From Anisakis pegreffii (Eukaryota > Nematoda > Chromadorea > Rhabditida > Anisakidae): a stretch of 64,000 bases of DNA. The notes below the pieces were generated by a model that saw nothing but the letters and a program-made list of their open reading frames with translations, ran no database searches and was not told the DNA's origin. Shown here in pieces: positions 1 to 12,300 of the stretch. A program made the translations under genes and the position numbers. Where the stretch lies: the NCBI GenBank assembly GCA_035041965.1, contig JAPYMA010002197.1:62001-126000 (forward strand). Reading direction: 5' to 3'. Within the stretch, counting starts at the first letter, position 1. Each line of letters opens with the position of its first letter.

Positions 1-3000
1 CTCGAATTAACAAATATGAATAGAAAACGCTCGTTAAGGGAAAACTGATCAGCTGAAAGCAAGACTATGCGCGATTGAATCTGCACTCATTGCTTCATCT
101 CAAAATAAGGCTCGAATATGCTACAATCATGAATACAATGAAAAAGTTGAATTCAACGAGAAAATTTATTGATGGTGACTAGTGAGAGCGTGCAACTGAT
201 TCATATCTGTTCAAACTCGCACTATTCTTTAATTGCTCATGGGGGAATCTTCACTGAGCGATCCACTGAGTGCTTGAATCCCGTCTGATACTACAAAATC
301 ATTAGAATAATAGTAGAGGACAGCAAATATAATATAAGAGTGTCAAATTGTAGGGTAATTATTCGCTGGGATAACGTGTAGAGTTGAAATGAGTTTTATT
401 TTTTACGACAATTCATCGAGCAGTACGACTCTAACTGCAACGGAATGAGTTAATTAAAACAATGTGCTATTGCTTAGTCAAGGATATGGTGGATGTCGAA
501 TGTTGTTATGGTCGATGTAATGGCACAATCCGAATGTCGTTACATTCAATACTGCAGTCAATTTATTTTGGTCATGCTTGAATGTTTCTTTTCATTTACG
601 CGCTTCATTCGCGCTGCTGAAAATCGCCGAGCGAGTCACGTTTTATCGCTCATCTCATGACTGACAACACTATAATCATGTGATGAAACAAATCCGAGCA
701 TTTCATTCGAATTTTTCAATGCTCTTCTATAGGCACGAACAAGCGATGCAAGCGAAAGATCTTAGTTAATGCCCTTGGATGCAGCTAAATTCGGTGACGA
801 GCATTCTTTCCAGTCGGAACATCAATCGTATTCTATGTCAGACAGGCCAAAAAAAAGCATCCATTGTACACAGAAGACATTCTTATTCTTTTTTAAATCA
901 AATCCTCGACCAAATCTATTCAATTCATTTCATTCATCAATCACATTCTCGAGTGGAACAATTGAATGTTCGCGACTGACTGCATTCTGACGCTTCTGAA
1001 ATCACTGCATGATGGAATCGAGGACGTACTCGAATGCAGAGCAATTTGTTTCGAGTTGAGCCTACTCGAACGAAACTTTTTAAAGTTTTCATCAAAGTAA
1101 TCTTCTCAACTATGCACCCTATGTGTAGGAGGTAGCTTACACGAGAAAAAGCTCCTATGAGAACCCCAATCCCCAATAGAATTCTTTCAAAACTGATCTC
1201 AGCCTTCCAAAATTTGCTCTCCTAATTGATCATCACTGTTAAAATGCCCCACTACTCAAGAAGTTCGCGAGATATAAAATTGATTTTCCAACAAATAAAA
1301 CGTCAAATATGCTCTCAAATCTCACTGTAACATGCAAACCTTTCCCGAACTGGATACCTTACGGTTCAGATTACGATAGAAACCTGTTTTTTTCTTAAAA
1401 CTTTTTTCAGCTCCATGTTTTCAATCAATGAAAATGAACGCTCAATTGAAATAGCAGACAGGTTCAGCACACAAACTGATTGCATACAGGCGAGTGATGA
1501 CGTTGAGGACGATTACCTAATCAAATTGGTTCTCTTTGAGGCGCAGGTTTCATTTTATTCGCCGTGCTTTGCTCATAAACCAGTGCATATCTAACACACA
1601 TATGTAGCAAATCTGGAGATATTTCTGATCACTGAACCAAATTTGTTGACACTTTCATTGTTTTCTTGCTAAACTGCGAAGGTTTCTATTCAAAAGTGTA
1701 GAAGCACTTTTGAATATAAATCATCCTTAGGAGCAGCATTCAACCAGGCATAAAAGTCCTGAAAAAGACGTCTAATTCAAACGAGAACAAAGACACTTTC
1801 ATGAGTCTTTTTCCGGATGATTTTTCCCACATACTAACATTTCCTGATCTGATATCAACCCTACGATTAACTATTGAACAAATGACAACAACATGGCGAT
1901 TTTTCTGTCCAACCGTGGTTTTCATCATCAAAAAACGACGAAACAATAAAGAAATTGCATTGATACCAACACGCTCAAGCTGTTTTGTTGAAATGCAGAA
2001 GAACTGACTGAGCATGCTTGATTGCGTTGCACGAAGATTGTAAACTGTCGGAAGATATAAACATGATTTGCAGCTTGTTTATTACAAGCTCATAAATGTG
2101 CAAACAGCAGCTAATTGCCTAATTCGGAAACAAAGAATATTGACTGCATGAAATGTTTGGCGCAGTCTGAACGCGTCCATCATCCGCACCGATCTATGTA
2201 AGCAAAATGACCGAAGATTGCAAGCAAAATTCAATTAAAACTTTTACATCGTATTCACGATATTATATTTTGTGTGTGTTTAAGCCAATAATAGTGATTA
2301 GTGTAGCATTTGTCAAAATTCTATAGGGTATATTTAGAGAGGAGGTGGGGGAGTGTAGAATGCGCACTGATGAAAAAATTGAAGTAAATGCTTACGAGAG
2401 AGCAACTTGAATGAAAAATCCGAGAGATTGATTCGATTAGCGAACAAGCACGCTGAATTCTATAGTCATTTCGTGTCTCAATGAAAGCGAATAATTTTGC
2501 AATAATGCATGCTTCAAATGCTTCAAATGAAACACTCGCAGAAATTTGTGTGATCCTACTTTTACGTGATAGGTTCTGAAAATTCCAGGTGACCGTCTGT
2601 TAAATGCCAAAAATATGAATGAAACTGCCATTAAAATGCACTTTGTCGTGAATAGTAACTAGGTTTATGTGAAGGATTGAAGAGCAATCGCTTATTTCGA
2701 GATATCTACCCAAAACATCGTAGCTGATGGATGGCTTTTCAACACTTACCACAACATTAAGGCAACTTCTTCGCTGTATTACAGGTATTGGGTATAGTGA
2801 GGAACAACCGCAGAAAATGAAAACCAAACTGAAATAAACTCAGAATACAGAAGCGAATCATTTCAATATCTCATAACCATCCCAATGTTCGAATTAACAA
2901 AATTATCGAACAGTTAACAATTTTAACAACGAAAACCTCAAGTGACGCAAGTGAGAGTTGCACATTCTCATGTTCAGCTACTCTGTATTCAGCGAAAATG

Positions 3001-6000
3001 TGTTCCCTTCTCTCCAATGAAACACTTCGAAACAGATTGAATGTTGCCCAATGCGAGGACAATCTATTTGAATAGGTACTCGAAAAGTGCGAACGAACAC
3101 AGCAGTTTCTAGGAATTTAAGTATGACATCAATGACATCAATTGGGGAAGAAATAAACTTGGCAGGATAGGAAATTCAATTTTTTTCCATGAATATTTGC
3201 ATTTCAAATCATGTTTCAACATATTTCAGACTAGACTGATCGTGAGTGAATTGATGAAGAATTCATGCAAAAATTTTTTTTTTGTTTTTCAGTTCTATTC
3301 GCTTGATAGAATCATGTTTGAGTTATCGACTGATGACGGTCTCTAATCGTAAGATTCTATCAAACGCTGAGAAGACAAGACACAGAGAATGAGATGGAAA
3401 TGGGAAATGTGGAAACGATAGAGGCAGACGTGAGAGCGGCGCTCAGTGATTGAAGTGCACGCTCGCTCATTGCGAGCAATCTGAATGCGATTTTAAATGT
3501 GTTTTATTGAATCGGATATTATTGAGTGATTACATTCGAGATTATTTGAGATCTTGTGCAGAGGCTGGAAATTTTCGAAAGATTCGATTAGCACACATTA
3601 ACATCATGCAAAGTCTTGCTTGAGTTGACCGAATTGAAAAGCAAACAGTCGAAAGCTTCGAAGATAAATGATATTGGCGTTTTTTTTTGTTTTTTAACTC
3701 ACAGTCAATTTCATCCTCAGTTGATTTCATTTGGTAGCATTTTCAGTAGACTTTCGATTTTTTTGGCGCAAAATTCCGCAAGATTCGCTGATTGCTTGCA
3801 ATTACTAAATAGTCAGCTTAATATTCTCGGAAAGAATTCAATTTTCCAAGGAATTTTCAATATGCTCACGCGTGCATAAAACGTTACAGATTCACCTAAC
3901 CGTTAATTTGATGATAAAGCAAATGTGGTTCTCCCGAAACAGTGCTTCGAGGCAATCTTCTTAATCTAATCAGTTGAAGAAAGACGTGCTTGTTAACTAG
4001 AATCTATCCAGTGGCTGCATTCAATTTGTATGATTAGTTCTCGATGTATTGCTAGAATGCCCGCACAACTCAAACAATAGATACACCGGGCAGGCAGGCA
4101 GCCGTGTTAAAACAAAACGCAATATTCGAAAAGTACACATTTGATTTGTGCTACGTGTTCTGCGCTGCTCTTTAGTCAAAACGCAAATGCACTCAGTGCA
4201 TTTATTATGCATCCATCTATTGCGAGTCAGTTATTATACCTAGGCCAGTGCGTACAAATACAAACTTTGCAAACGAATCAACAATTTGAAAGTGCGTTTC
4301 GAGCAACGTATACATTTGCAGAAGAAGTGCAACTTGAGGAATCTATTCCCGATAGAATCGAAACAAAACAACACTGAACAAACAAATCTAACAGAACCAG
4401 TGTTGAGAGCAGAAGAATAAAACTCTGGAAAGGAATTGAATTCTGAGGGGACCGATTGAGAATAGCTAACGAGCACCACCACCGACGACCTTAAAGTGGT
4501 AGCGAAACATCACCGCGCAATTAAAGTGGAATCGTGTGAAATCGTGAGAAATCGAGAATATCAGCTTACAATGAAAACATTTGAAGAGCAACGGAAATTA
4601 TTCAATGGGAAGCGTTTTTTTTTTTCGAATTGGCTCATGAATTCGGTCGTGCTGGTTTTGAAACGCACTAAAAAGTAGTTTTGAATTGGCTGTTTTGATG
4701 AGACAGATCAAATTTCAGCCTGTTACAGTGATTGGTTTTGGGCTGTGTTAGAGCGATGAGTGATCGCATCATTACAATGAAATTTGAAAAATTCTTCGAA
4801 TATGAAGACGTCCTAGAATGATGTTCCTTGTTTTTTCATCGACAACGCATATAATTTCCGAAAGCCTTCATCCATAGGTTTCTCCTGAACACTATGCTAT
4901 CATAAAATGATGCTGATGCTCTCTAAATCTGCGCTCACTTGCAGTCATAAGTTGATAATCTCCGAATCACGACTGCGTTCTAGTGTGCGGCTACTGTGAG
5001 CAAATTGTCACAATCAAAAAGGAGGCTGAAATAAAAATTGAAAGGCGCATTGTTACGGAATGAATGGACAACATAATTGAATTCTGGACTGATTGTGAGG
5101 TGGCGCAAAATTAAGCATCGGCCGTGAACTAAAACTAACAGTATGGCATATCGGCAAATTAGCCTCAAAGTGTTTCCTGAAGCAATTCAATTGAATTCTC
5201 CGCATTCTACGTCATGTTTCTTAATCGGTGCTTGACTACATCACACACACACATGGATTTATTCTATTGTTGCCACTGATTTGCTGACATTTTCATAATC
5301 CCGAAGTGAATCTAATCTCTGTTCACAATAAGTTGCAACTAACTTAAATCAATCGGCTCATGTTAGTAACAATTAACTCGAGAGAGAGAAATTCACCGTT
5401 GCGCGACCCGTAATACACGCTCCCTTCGAACGTTTCGGCTTTCTACGTGAATAGAATCGGAAAGAAAGTGAATTGAGCTAAATTAACGGGAATTAAGGCA
5501 AAAAATTCTTTAGCTTACCCAAGTTTCTGAAATCAAATATCAGCTAATTCAAACTATAGCGTATGATATAAGGAATGCACCACACAGAAATTACAGACAA
5601 CACTACTTAATTAATGTACCTCTGAAATTTCTTATCGTTACCATGAGATCAAAAGATCGATCGTAATGAAATGAAGGCAGTATAAAATCTATTCATTCAG
5701 AGGAAAAATACTTGGAACTGAAAAAAAAATCGCGCAGTGGAATTGATAGATAACCATCTTGATTCTGCACACCATTCAAACTTAACATAAGAGAAAGCGA
5801 TAAGCAAAGTGAACACCACCTTATCTTAGCAATAACTGCGGCAAAAATACTTCATGGAGAGGAAAGACACTCAAGAACAGAGCGAACTTGATGAATTGGG
5901 AAGTCAACGAAGCTAATAACTGCAATTGCAATCGAGTGTGTGCAAAATTAGATTTGTTTGCAAATAGAATGTTAATTGATAACTTGAAGAGGACTTTTAT

Positions 6001-8581
6001 GGTTGCATACTGCATTAATTTTGAAATATTCATCACAGTAATGAGGTTTCGGATTCAAACTCGTTTTTAATACGTACGTGTGTGTGTGTGGCTTGCTTGA
6101 AAAGGTATTACTAGCATCGCTTAAACTTACGATGAGAATAATCTTAGTGGGTGAATAATAAATTTGAAGGTAACTGTGAAGTAGTATTCAGAAATGAAAT
6201 CTGAGAACGATGGATGTAAAACAACAGCACCTGCGGCAAAAATTGGCTGTAAATTATTGACAACTTGTCCATCGCAACATTAGAGCATGAGCGTTGTTCC
6301 ACTGGAAAATTTGCGAAGCAACGCCATATTAGATTAACAGTTTCAGGCGGTAACTGATGCAGACGGAGTGATACAATCAGTTTCAAGGGATCGAAAGAGA
6401 TCGATTCTGATTTTTTTGTTTCAGTTATTCAAACGAATCGAACGAAGCATTCAACGAAATGATCGACTGGATTCACATGAAAAATTCATTGGTTCTGATG
6501 CAAAACGAAACAATATCCATCCATCCACATGGCTCGTCGATGCTAAACGTAATCGATGAATCGCAAGGATACGCTCCAACTTGGTCAAACACCATTTCGT
6601 CATATGCTCGATTAAACACCAATATGTTTAATCAAAAACAAAAACTATTTCTTCGATTCAGTCGAGTGCGAAGAAGAAACTGAAGGAAATGGTTAGCTGC
6701 CTGCAATCAAACGTTGACACTTTTTTGCTTATGTTGTCCATAGTAATGCGACTGAAATGTCAACTGAGACGTATTTAAAGATGGAAAATAATCGAGATTG
6801 CTCAAGGGAAATTGCTCACTTTGAGGAGAGCCTTAAACCGTTTAATTACAAGCAATGACGAGGTGAATTCGTTGTTGTATCTGTTAATGAGCAAATTTGT
6901 TGCAGTATCAAATGACAAATAAAATTTTTTCAGTGTCAAGATCGCATTAATCTCTGAGAGTGAGTGAATGAAAATGGCTGCTGCATGAACAAGATGAATT
7001 TGACGAAGTATTTATTGATCGTCCATGTGCTCAGGTGAGATTCTGCTCAGTGAGTGCGGAAGAAACGAATGAGAATCAAGCTGAAACCGTGTGTGAACGA
7101 TTCAGATTGCAATGGACGTAGTAAAGAATGAGACATCAGAGGGACTGCAGATTAATAGTAAGAGGTAACAATGCGAAGAGTTTTAAGCGAACGACTGAAA
7201 TAATAATAATTGTTATGCTGGGAAATTTGAGAAAGTTTTTGTTTCATATGAAGGTAAACATGATGTTGGAACGGATGATGAGTTTAAATGAGCAGTTTCC
7301 TCAGGCAGATGCAAAGAATCTATTATGATACAAACATAGCAATGATGAAGTCTCTTAAAATAGCGATAATGAGAGGATGGATGCCTACGAATTATGAAGA
7401 ATTGAGGCTTTCACCGAGTGGTTATAATAATAACTAATATAACCATATAACATGTGATCATTGAGTGACCAAATTGAATCAAATACATCCATCTGTATTT
7501 CCTCAAAATGGCATGATCACAACGCATTGGTCGTGCTATTGTTCAGGCGCAGAAATACTAATTAACTATGCATGAATACATGGAGTTTAGTGTGAAACAT
7601 GGAGTGCATGAGCAAAGTCATTGGGCGAGGATATAAATTTCACGAATGATATTTTTGAAGTGATCGGATTTGTTGAAACTTGAATTTGCAGCAAAGTTGA
7701 ATTTCATGACTCTATGAGAACACAATTTGCAATGATAGATAGATATGCGCTGCGCTCTCTGATATTCGAATCACCATCCGATACCATAATCATGTGATGA
7801 ATATGATAAGAATACCACTCGAGCCGTTGCAACAAATGCAACTAATGCTGGAAAGCAATTAAATGCGAGACGTTGCCATATCTCCAGCGTGCAAATACAC
7901 CTTAGAGAGACATTTATTGATAGAAAAATCTATTTTGTAGGTATGAGAATGCCTATGGATATGATTCATTGAGCACGTTTAGAATTATTTTAGACTAACA
8001 AAAAATATGTTATGAGTCGTCAGATGGCGTGTTTCGGCTAGAGACGGTGGACGTTTGAAAATTCCACGTTTGAAATGTGTACAGCATAAGGAATTATGGC
8101 TCAATTGCATTCCCTTGAGTGAGGAGGTATTCGTTGCGTGATATATACGCGGCTTCAGATACATCGAAAGATATTATTGCAAAGACACACACGCTGAGCA
8201 ATTTGTTGTTCAAGAAACGAGATTAGACGACGACAATTCAATACCATGCTGATGTGGTTATGTTATTATTGTTATTGAATCATTAATGTTATTGATTCCG
8301 AGCACAAGAATTTCACCAATAATTATGGCCCAATGGGCATTTCTGGCATTCCTCTACATATCTTTATAGTCTACGTATTATTCAGAGAAAGTCAGCTGAG
8401 TTATTTACAGATGAGTACATCAAGTGTTACAGGGAAATGATTGCTTTTTCTATAGTATAGCAAATCATAATGTGGCGTAGAAAAATCAAACCGTCGACGA
8501 ATTGGTAGCAATGGGTGATTAAGGACCAGAGGGATGACGAGCTGAAAGGCAACTAATGATTCTGTGAGATGAAAGGCTCAC
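1..8581 (-). other. Intron following unc-13 exon 15; no exon recognised
   Basis: This is minus-strand sequence downstream of the donor at 8581. No C1 zinc-finger pattern (HX12CX2C), C2B or MUN-like peptide was seen in any minus-strand frame, and no open frame exceeds about 90 codons. It is most simply the 5' part of a large intron separating the long-isoform exons from the shared C-terminal exons. A short exon could have been missed. Confidence 0.6.
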
Positions 8582-8792
8582 CTTGATGCCAAGCTCTTTG
8601 CATGTTTCCTTATAGGCCCAATGCCACATCGCACGGTAATTCTTCGACTCATTGCCGAGTTCCTGTGGATTCTGTGGTTGCGTTGGCTGTTCTTCTTGCT
8701 GGAGTTTTCCATTCACGGTTATTGTTCTTGTTGTCGTTGTAGTTGTAGTTGCCGTCGTATTGTCGATGGTTTGGTTGATCGCTTTCGAGGCG
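8582..8792 (-). CDS. unc-13: unc-13 exon 15 (Thr-rich tract and calmodulin-binding-like helix)
   Basis: Acceptor CATGTTCAG, donor GTGAGC. It encodes residues 706-775. A seven-residue Thr run and a Gln/Pro-rich stretch are followed by [20 protein letters not shown]. Aligned with Munc13-1 RAKANWLRAFNKVRMQL, the anchor Trp (761) and aromatic residue (Tyr765) are kept, but two basic positions are changed. Exit is phase 0 to an exon not found in the window. Confidence 0.88.
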
Positions 8793-9352
8793 CTGAACAT
8801 GAATGATAGAATAAATGGTGGAGTGAAACGCGATGATGAGAATATCTTTTTGGCGCGTTCAAGTCTTTAAGAAAGAAAATGCGAGAACAAACCAATGAAA
8901 AAATGTGTTTCAGTTTGAATTGAGCACACCACAAGACACACACGAAAAATGAATTGGAAACACATTTAGAGAAGCACAAATAAACTGAACACTAAAATGC
9001 ACATTGTCGCAATTTTCAGCTCGTTTCCGTACGTATCGCGGCGCTGTTATGTTTCTTTTACAACTATGGAAGCGGAAAATGAAGGTGATTATTTTTTTTG
9101 CGTGTAGTTCGTTGAAGTGAATCGCGTATTTGTTTCACGAGTTGATTTCTTGGATCGGTGGTGGCTAAGCATTTTGTCGTCGTCGTCGTCGTCATCGCGT
9201 ATGTCCCAAATGCAATGTGAATAAATTAGCTGTCTGCGGTTTGCTGCTGATTGTATGTAACTTTTCATGATTGCTTGCAACAAAATGAAATTATGTGCTA
9301 TGTTCGTTTATGCCTACTGATATGCGTTTTTGAGTTGACTTATTCGCTGCTG

Positions 9353-9383
<31 letters not shown>

Positions 9384-12300
9384 ATTCGTCAAAAACTCAT
9401 TGCAATGTTTTTTTTTGTTGTTGTTGTTGCAACTTTTCATTGTTCTGTCAGCTCTGTCAGAGCTTCCACTCGGAATCACATTCGCCTATTCTCAGTTGTC
9501 TCAGTTTCTCATCGTCAGTTACTTTTCGTTCAGTTTCTTTTTTTTTTCGGCAGTCATTTCAGCTCTGCTTACCTATAGAGCATTGTCAAGCGTTTATCCA
9601 TCAAATTCGTCAAACACACTCAGCAGTTACTGCATGTATGCATCATGGTCTAGCTTGTTGTACCAGAACATATTCTTGTTAAAATGTTTGCATTTATTCC
9701 TAGACATATTGTTTAAGAAGTAAGATAATATGTGCTCAGAAACACAATCCAAGTCCGCATGTTTATCACATTCAAATTATTAACCAATTGTAAGCGTATG
9801 TTCAAAGCAGCAGAATATAATTTCTCCTTTCGATGTTTTTTTTGTTGTTTGAGCTTTTAATCTACCAATCCGCATCATAATCGTTGCTGCATGTTCGGCA
9901 AACAAACTGCATATTAGGCAAAAGAAGTACACGAATAGCTCAGAAGTACTAATGCATATGATCAGTATACGTCTTATACAATCAGCACAACCAAATTACT
10001 GCATATTCAGCTAAGAATCTATCGAATACGGCTTGGCTCAGGCTAATGGTAGTGTACAATTGTAGACTCTACTTAATTGAGGCATTTTTCGTGGAACAAT
10101 GAAAATGTCACAAACCTGTTTAAATTTGGACTCTCCAGTGCATGTTGCTCAGTATAATCCTCTTTTGATCGCGCCTCGGTGGCTTGATTGAAACCATTCC
10201 GCTCTGGTGCAGATTGCACACGATCAAGATGCTCACCACCTTCTTGTTGCTGCTGCTGCTTATCGTTTGCTTGCAAGGGTTGCGCTTGAGGAGGTGACGG
10301 CGGCGGAAGCGACGACGTTTCAGTCTCGATCTCAACATCGGCTGGCCGGCGGCGATCCTTTTGAGATGAGGAGCTCACTTCGGGTGGATTTTCGAGGATT
10401 GGCGGCGGTGGTGTCATTTGGTTCTGTGACGATGAATGACAGGCACTGGTGGGCACTGGAGATTGCGTATCACTCGTGGTGGCTTCCAACGATTCGGTGG
10501 CTCCTCGCCGTCCGAAACTTTTTCGCTTTTGCAATTGCTGTTGTTGTTGTTGTAGTGTGGTGGAATCCAGTCGTTTCAAATAAACACCTCCACCAATTGA
10601 GCCATTCGCAATAATCGTTGACTGATTGGAACTCGACAGACGTCCATCCGACGTGAAACGGGCGTCATCTGATTCGGCTGTGAACGTGTCGGCTCGCTCA
10701 CCCTGACTGAACGTATCGCGTTCGGATTCTGACGGTGGAACGTCGTAGTGATTCGTTATCGAAGATACGATTCGATCACTGAAGTGGGCAAACGAATACA
10801 AAGACAATTCAACATCATTTCTATCTGTTCTGCTCCTCTCCCTATCACTTGACTAAACCTCATTATTATTGCCCACTTTTGCATCTCATGTGATTCTAAC
10901 TTGTTCAGTTCAAATGGCAAAACTATCACGGAATAATGCTTAACGTTTATGGACAACATGGGAACTGCTGTTTGTCAAAGAATGTCCACTTATTTTAGCA
11001 TATACTATCAAAATTGACAACACTGCGGTAGGTGACACTGAAAATTCCTTCGGTCTATATTCTAATAGGCATATTTCGAAGCAAATAAATTTTCTTTAAT
11101 TTTAGCCAAATCAGTGCCCTGTAAGTGAATAAGGAATGAATTATAAAGCTAAATGCGATCGTTGCATTTAGGTTAATGCGACAAATTCTTGGCTAGTCTT
11201 CGCTAATCACACAACTTTATGATGAACATATAATAATCGCGGATTTGTCGAAAGAAAAAATTTCATTTTCATATACGACCTTTGCAGTGAATAACGGATA
11301 TTAACTGCAAATCGTTGGCGCTCATGCGTCATTTGGCTGCGACCATTGCGTTGATTGAGGAAGCTTCCGTTAAAAGTTTTCTGGAGGATTTCTTTTCGAG
11401 GATATAGCATACATTCATTGTCTGCTCAGGGATTAACTGATTATTAGATCTGTTATGAATCAGCAAGATGGATTTTGTTCGGATTGCTTAGCGATGGAAT
11501 GCGATTGAATTCATTGAAGTGCAAGAGATGAAACTCACTGTTGAGATATTGATGGCCAATTGTGTTCAACTTCGTCGTCATCTCGAAAATGATGACTAAA
11601 AAAAGACAAGTTCAACAAACCGAAAAGAATTCTGGCGCAGGCAGCAGACGGCATCAGATTCGAATGAAGTTATTGAAAAAAAAGTTATGAAACCCGAATG
11701 AAAGGCGCGAAAATATCACGGAATTTGATTATGATCTGATTGTAATGTTGGAATGATCTGGTTGCAGGTTGAATACAGAGTTACTGTCAATCTAGTTAGT
11801 GCACTGTTAATGATGATGAATTCAAGAAACAAATTGCTTCGTCTCATATGAAAATCATCAACAATATCCACGTTCACCTGGTTGATGGTGAGATAACTGG
11901 ATGAGGAGGTTGTGGACGACTGTTGTACGACAACGGTTCCTGTTCCTCGGTCCAGTCACTGTTCCGTTGCTCCCAATCGGACCTGAAATCAAAACAATCA
12001 AATTTGTTGAAGTTGGAGTAATGAGATGAATTTTTTTGAAATTATCAATAATTCATAAAGTATGGGAGCAACAGTAACAGTATAGCATGATACTATCAAT
12101 GCAGATAGATCTCTTGCATGAACTCGTTATTATCACAGATAGCAATTTCCTATCGTAAAAATTGCTTGATTTATATCTTTCTGGAAAAGCTCCTCGTTCA
12201 AAAGTATCACTGAATGATGCATTCACGATCGATGCATTTTTGAAGCACCTATCAAGTGGAAGTAACCTTTCGCGATAGAAATCATCATGAGGATGTCGTT

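Noticed and set aside
1149..1175. Possible third copy of repeat family X (AGCTCCTATGAGAACCCCA)
   Set aside because: Similarity to the end of copy A is limited to about 20 bases and does not extend into the diagnostic blocks or the hairpin.
9251..9682. Plus-strand 143-codon ORF with a long Leu run
   Set aside because: Its length comes from the CTG array and T/TTG-rich tract in an unc-13 intron. Composition is Phe/Leu/Ser/Cys, as expected of repeat-driven frames.
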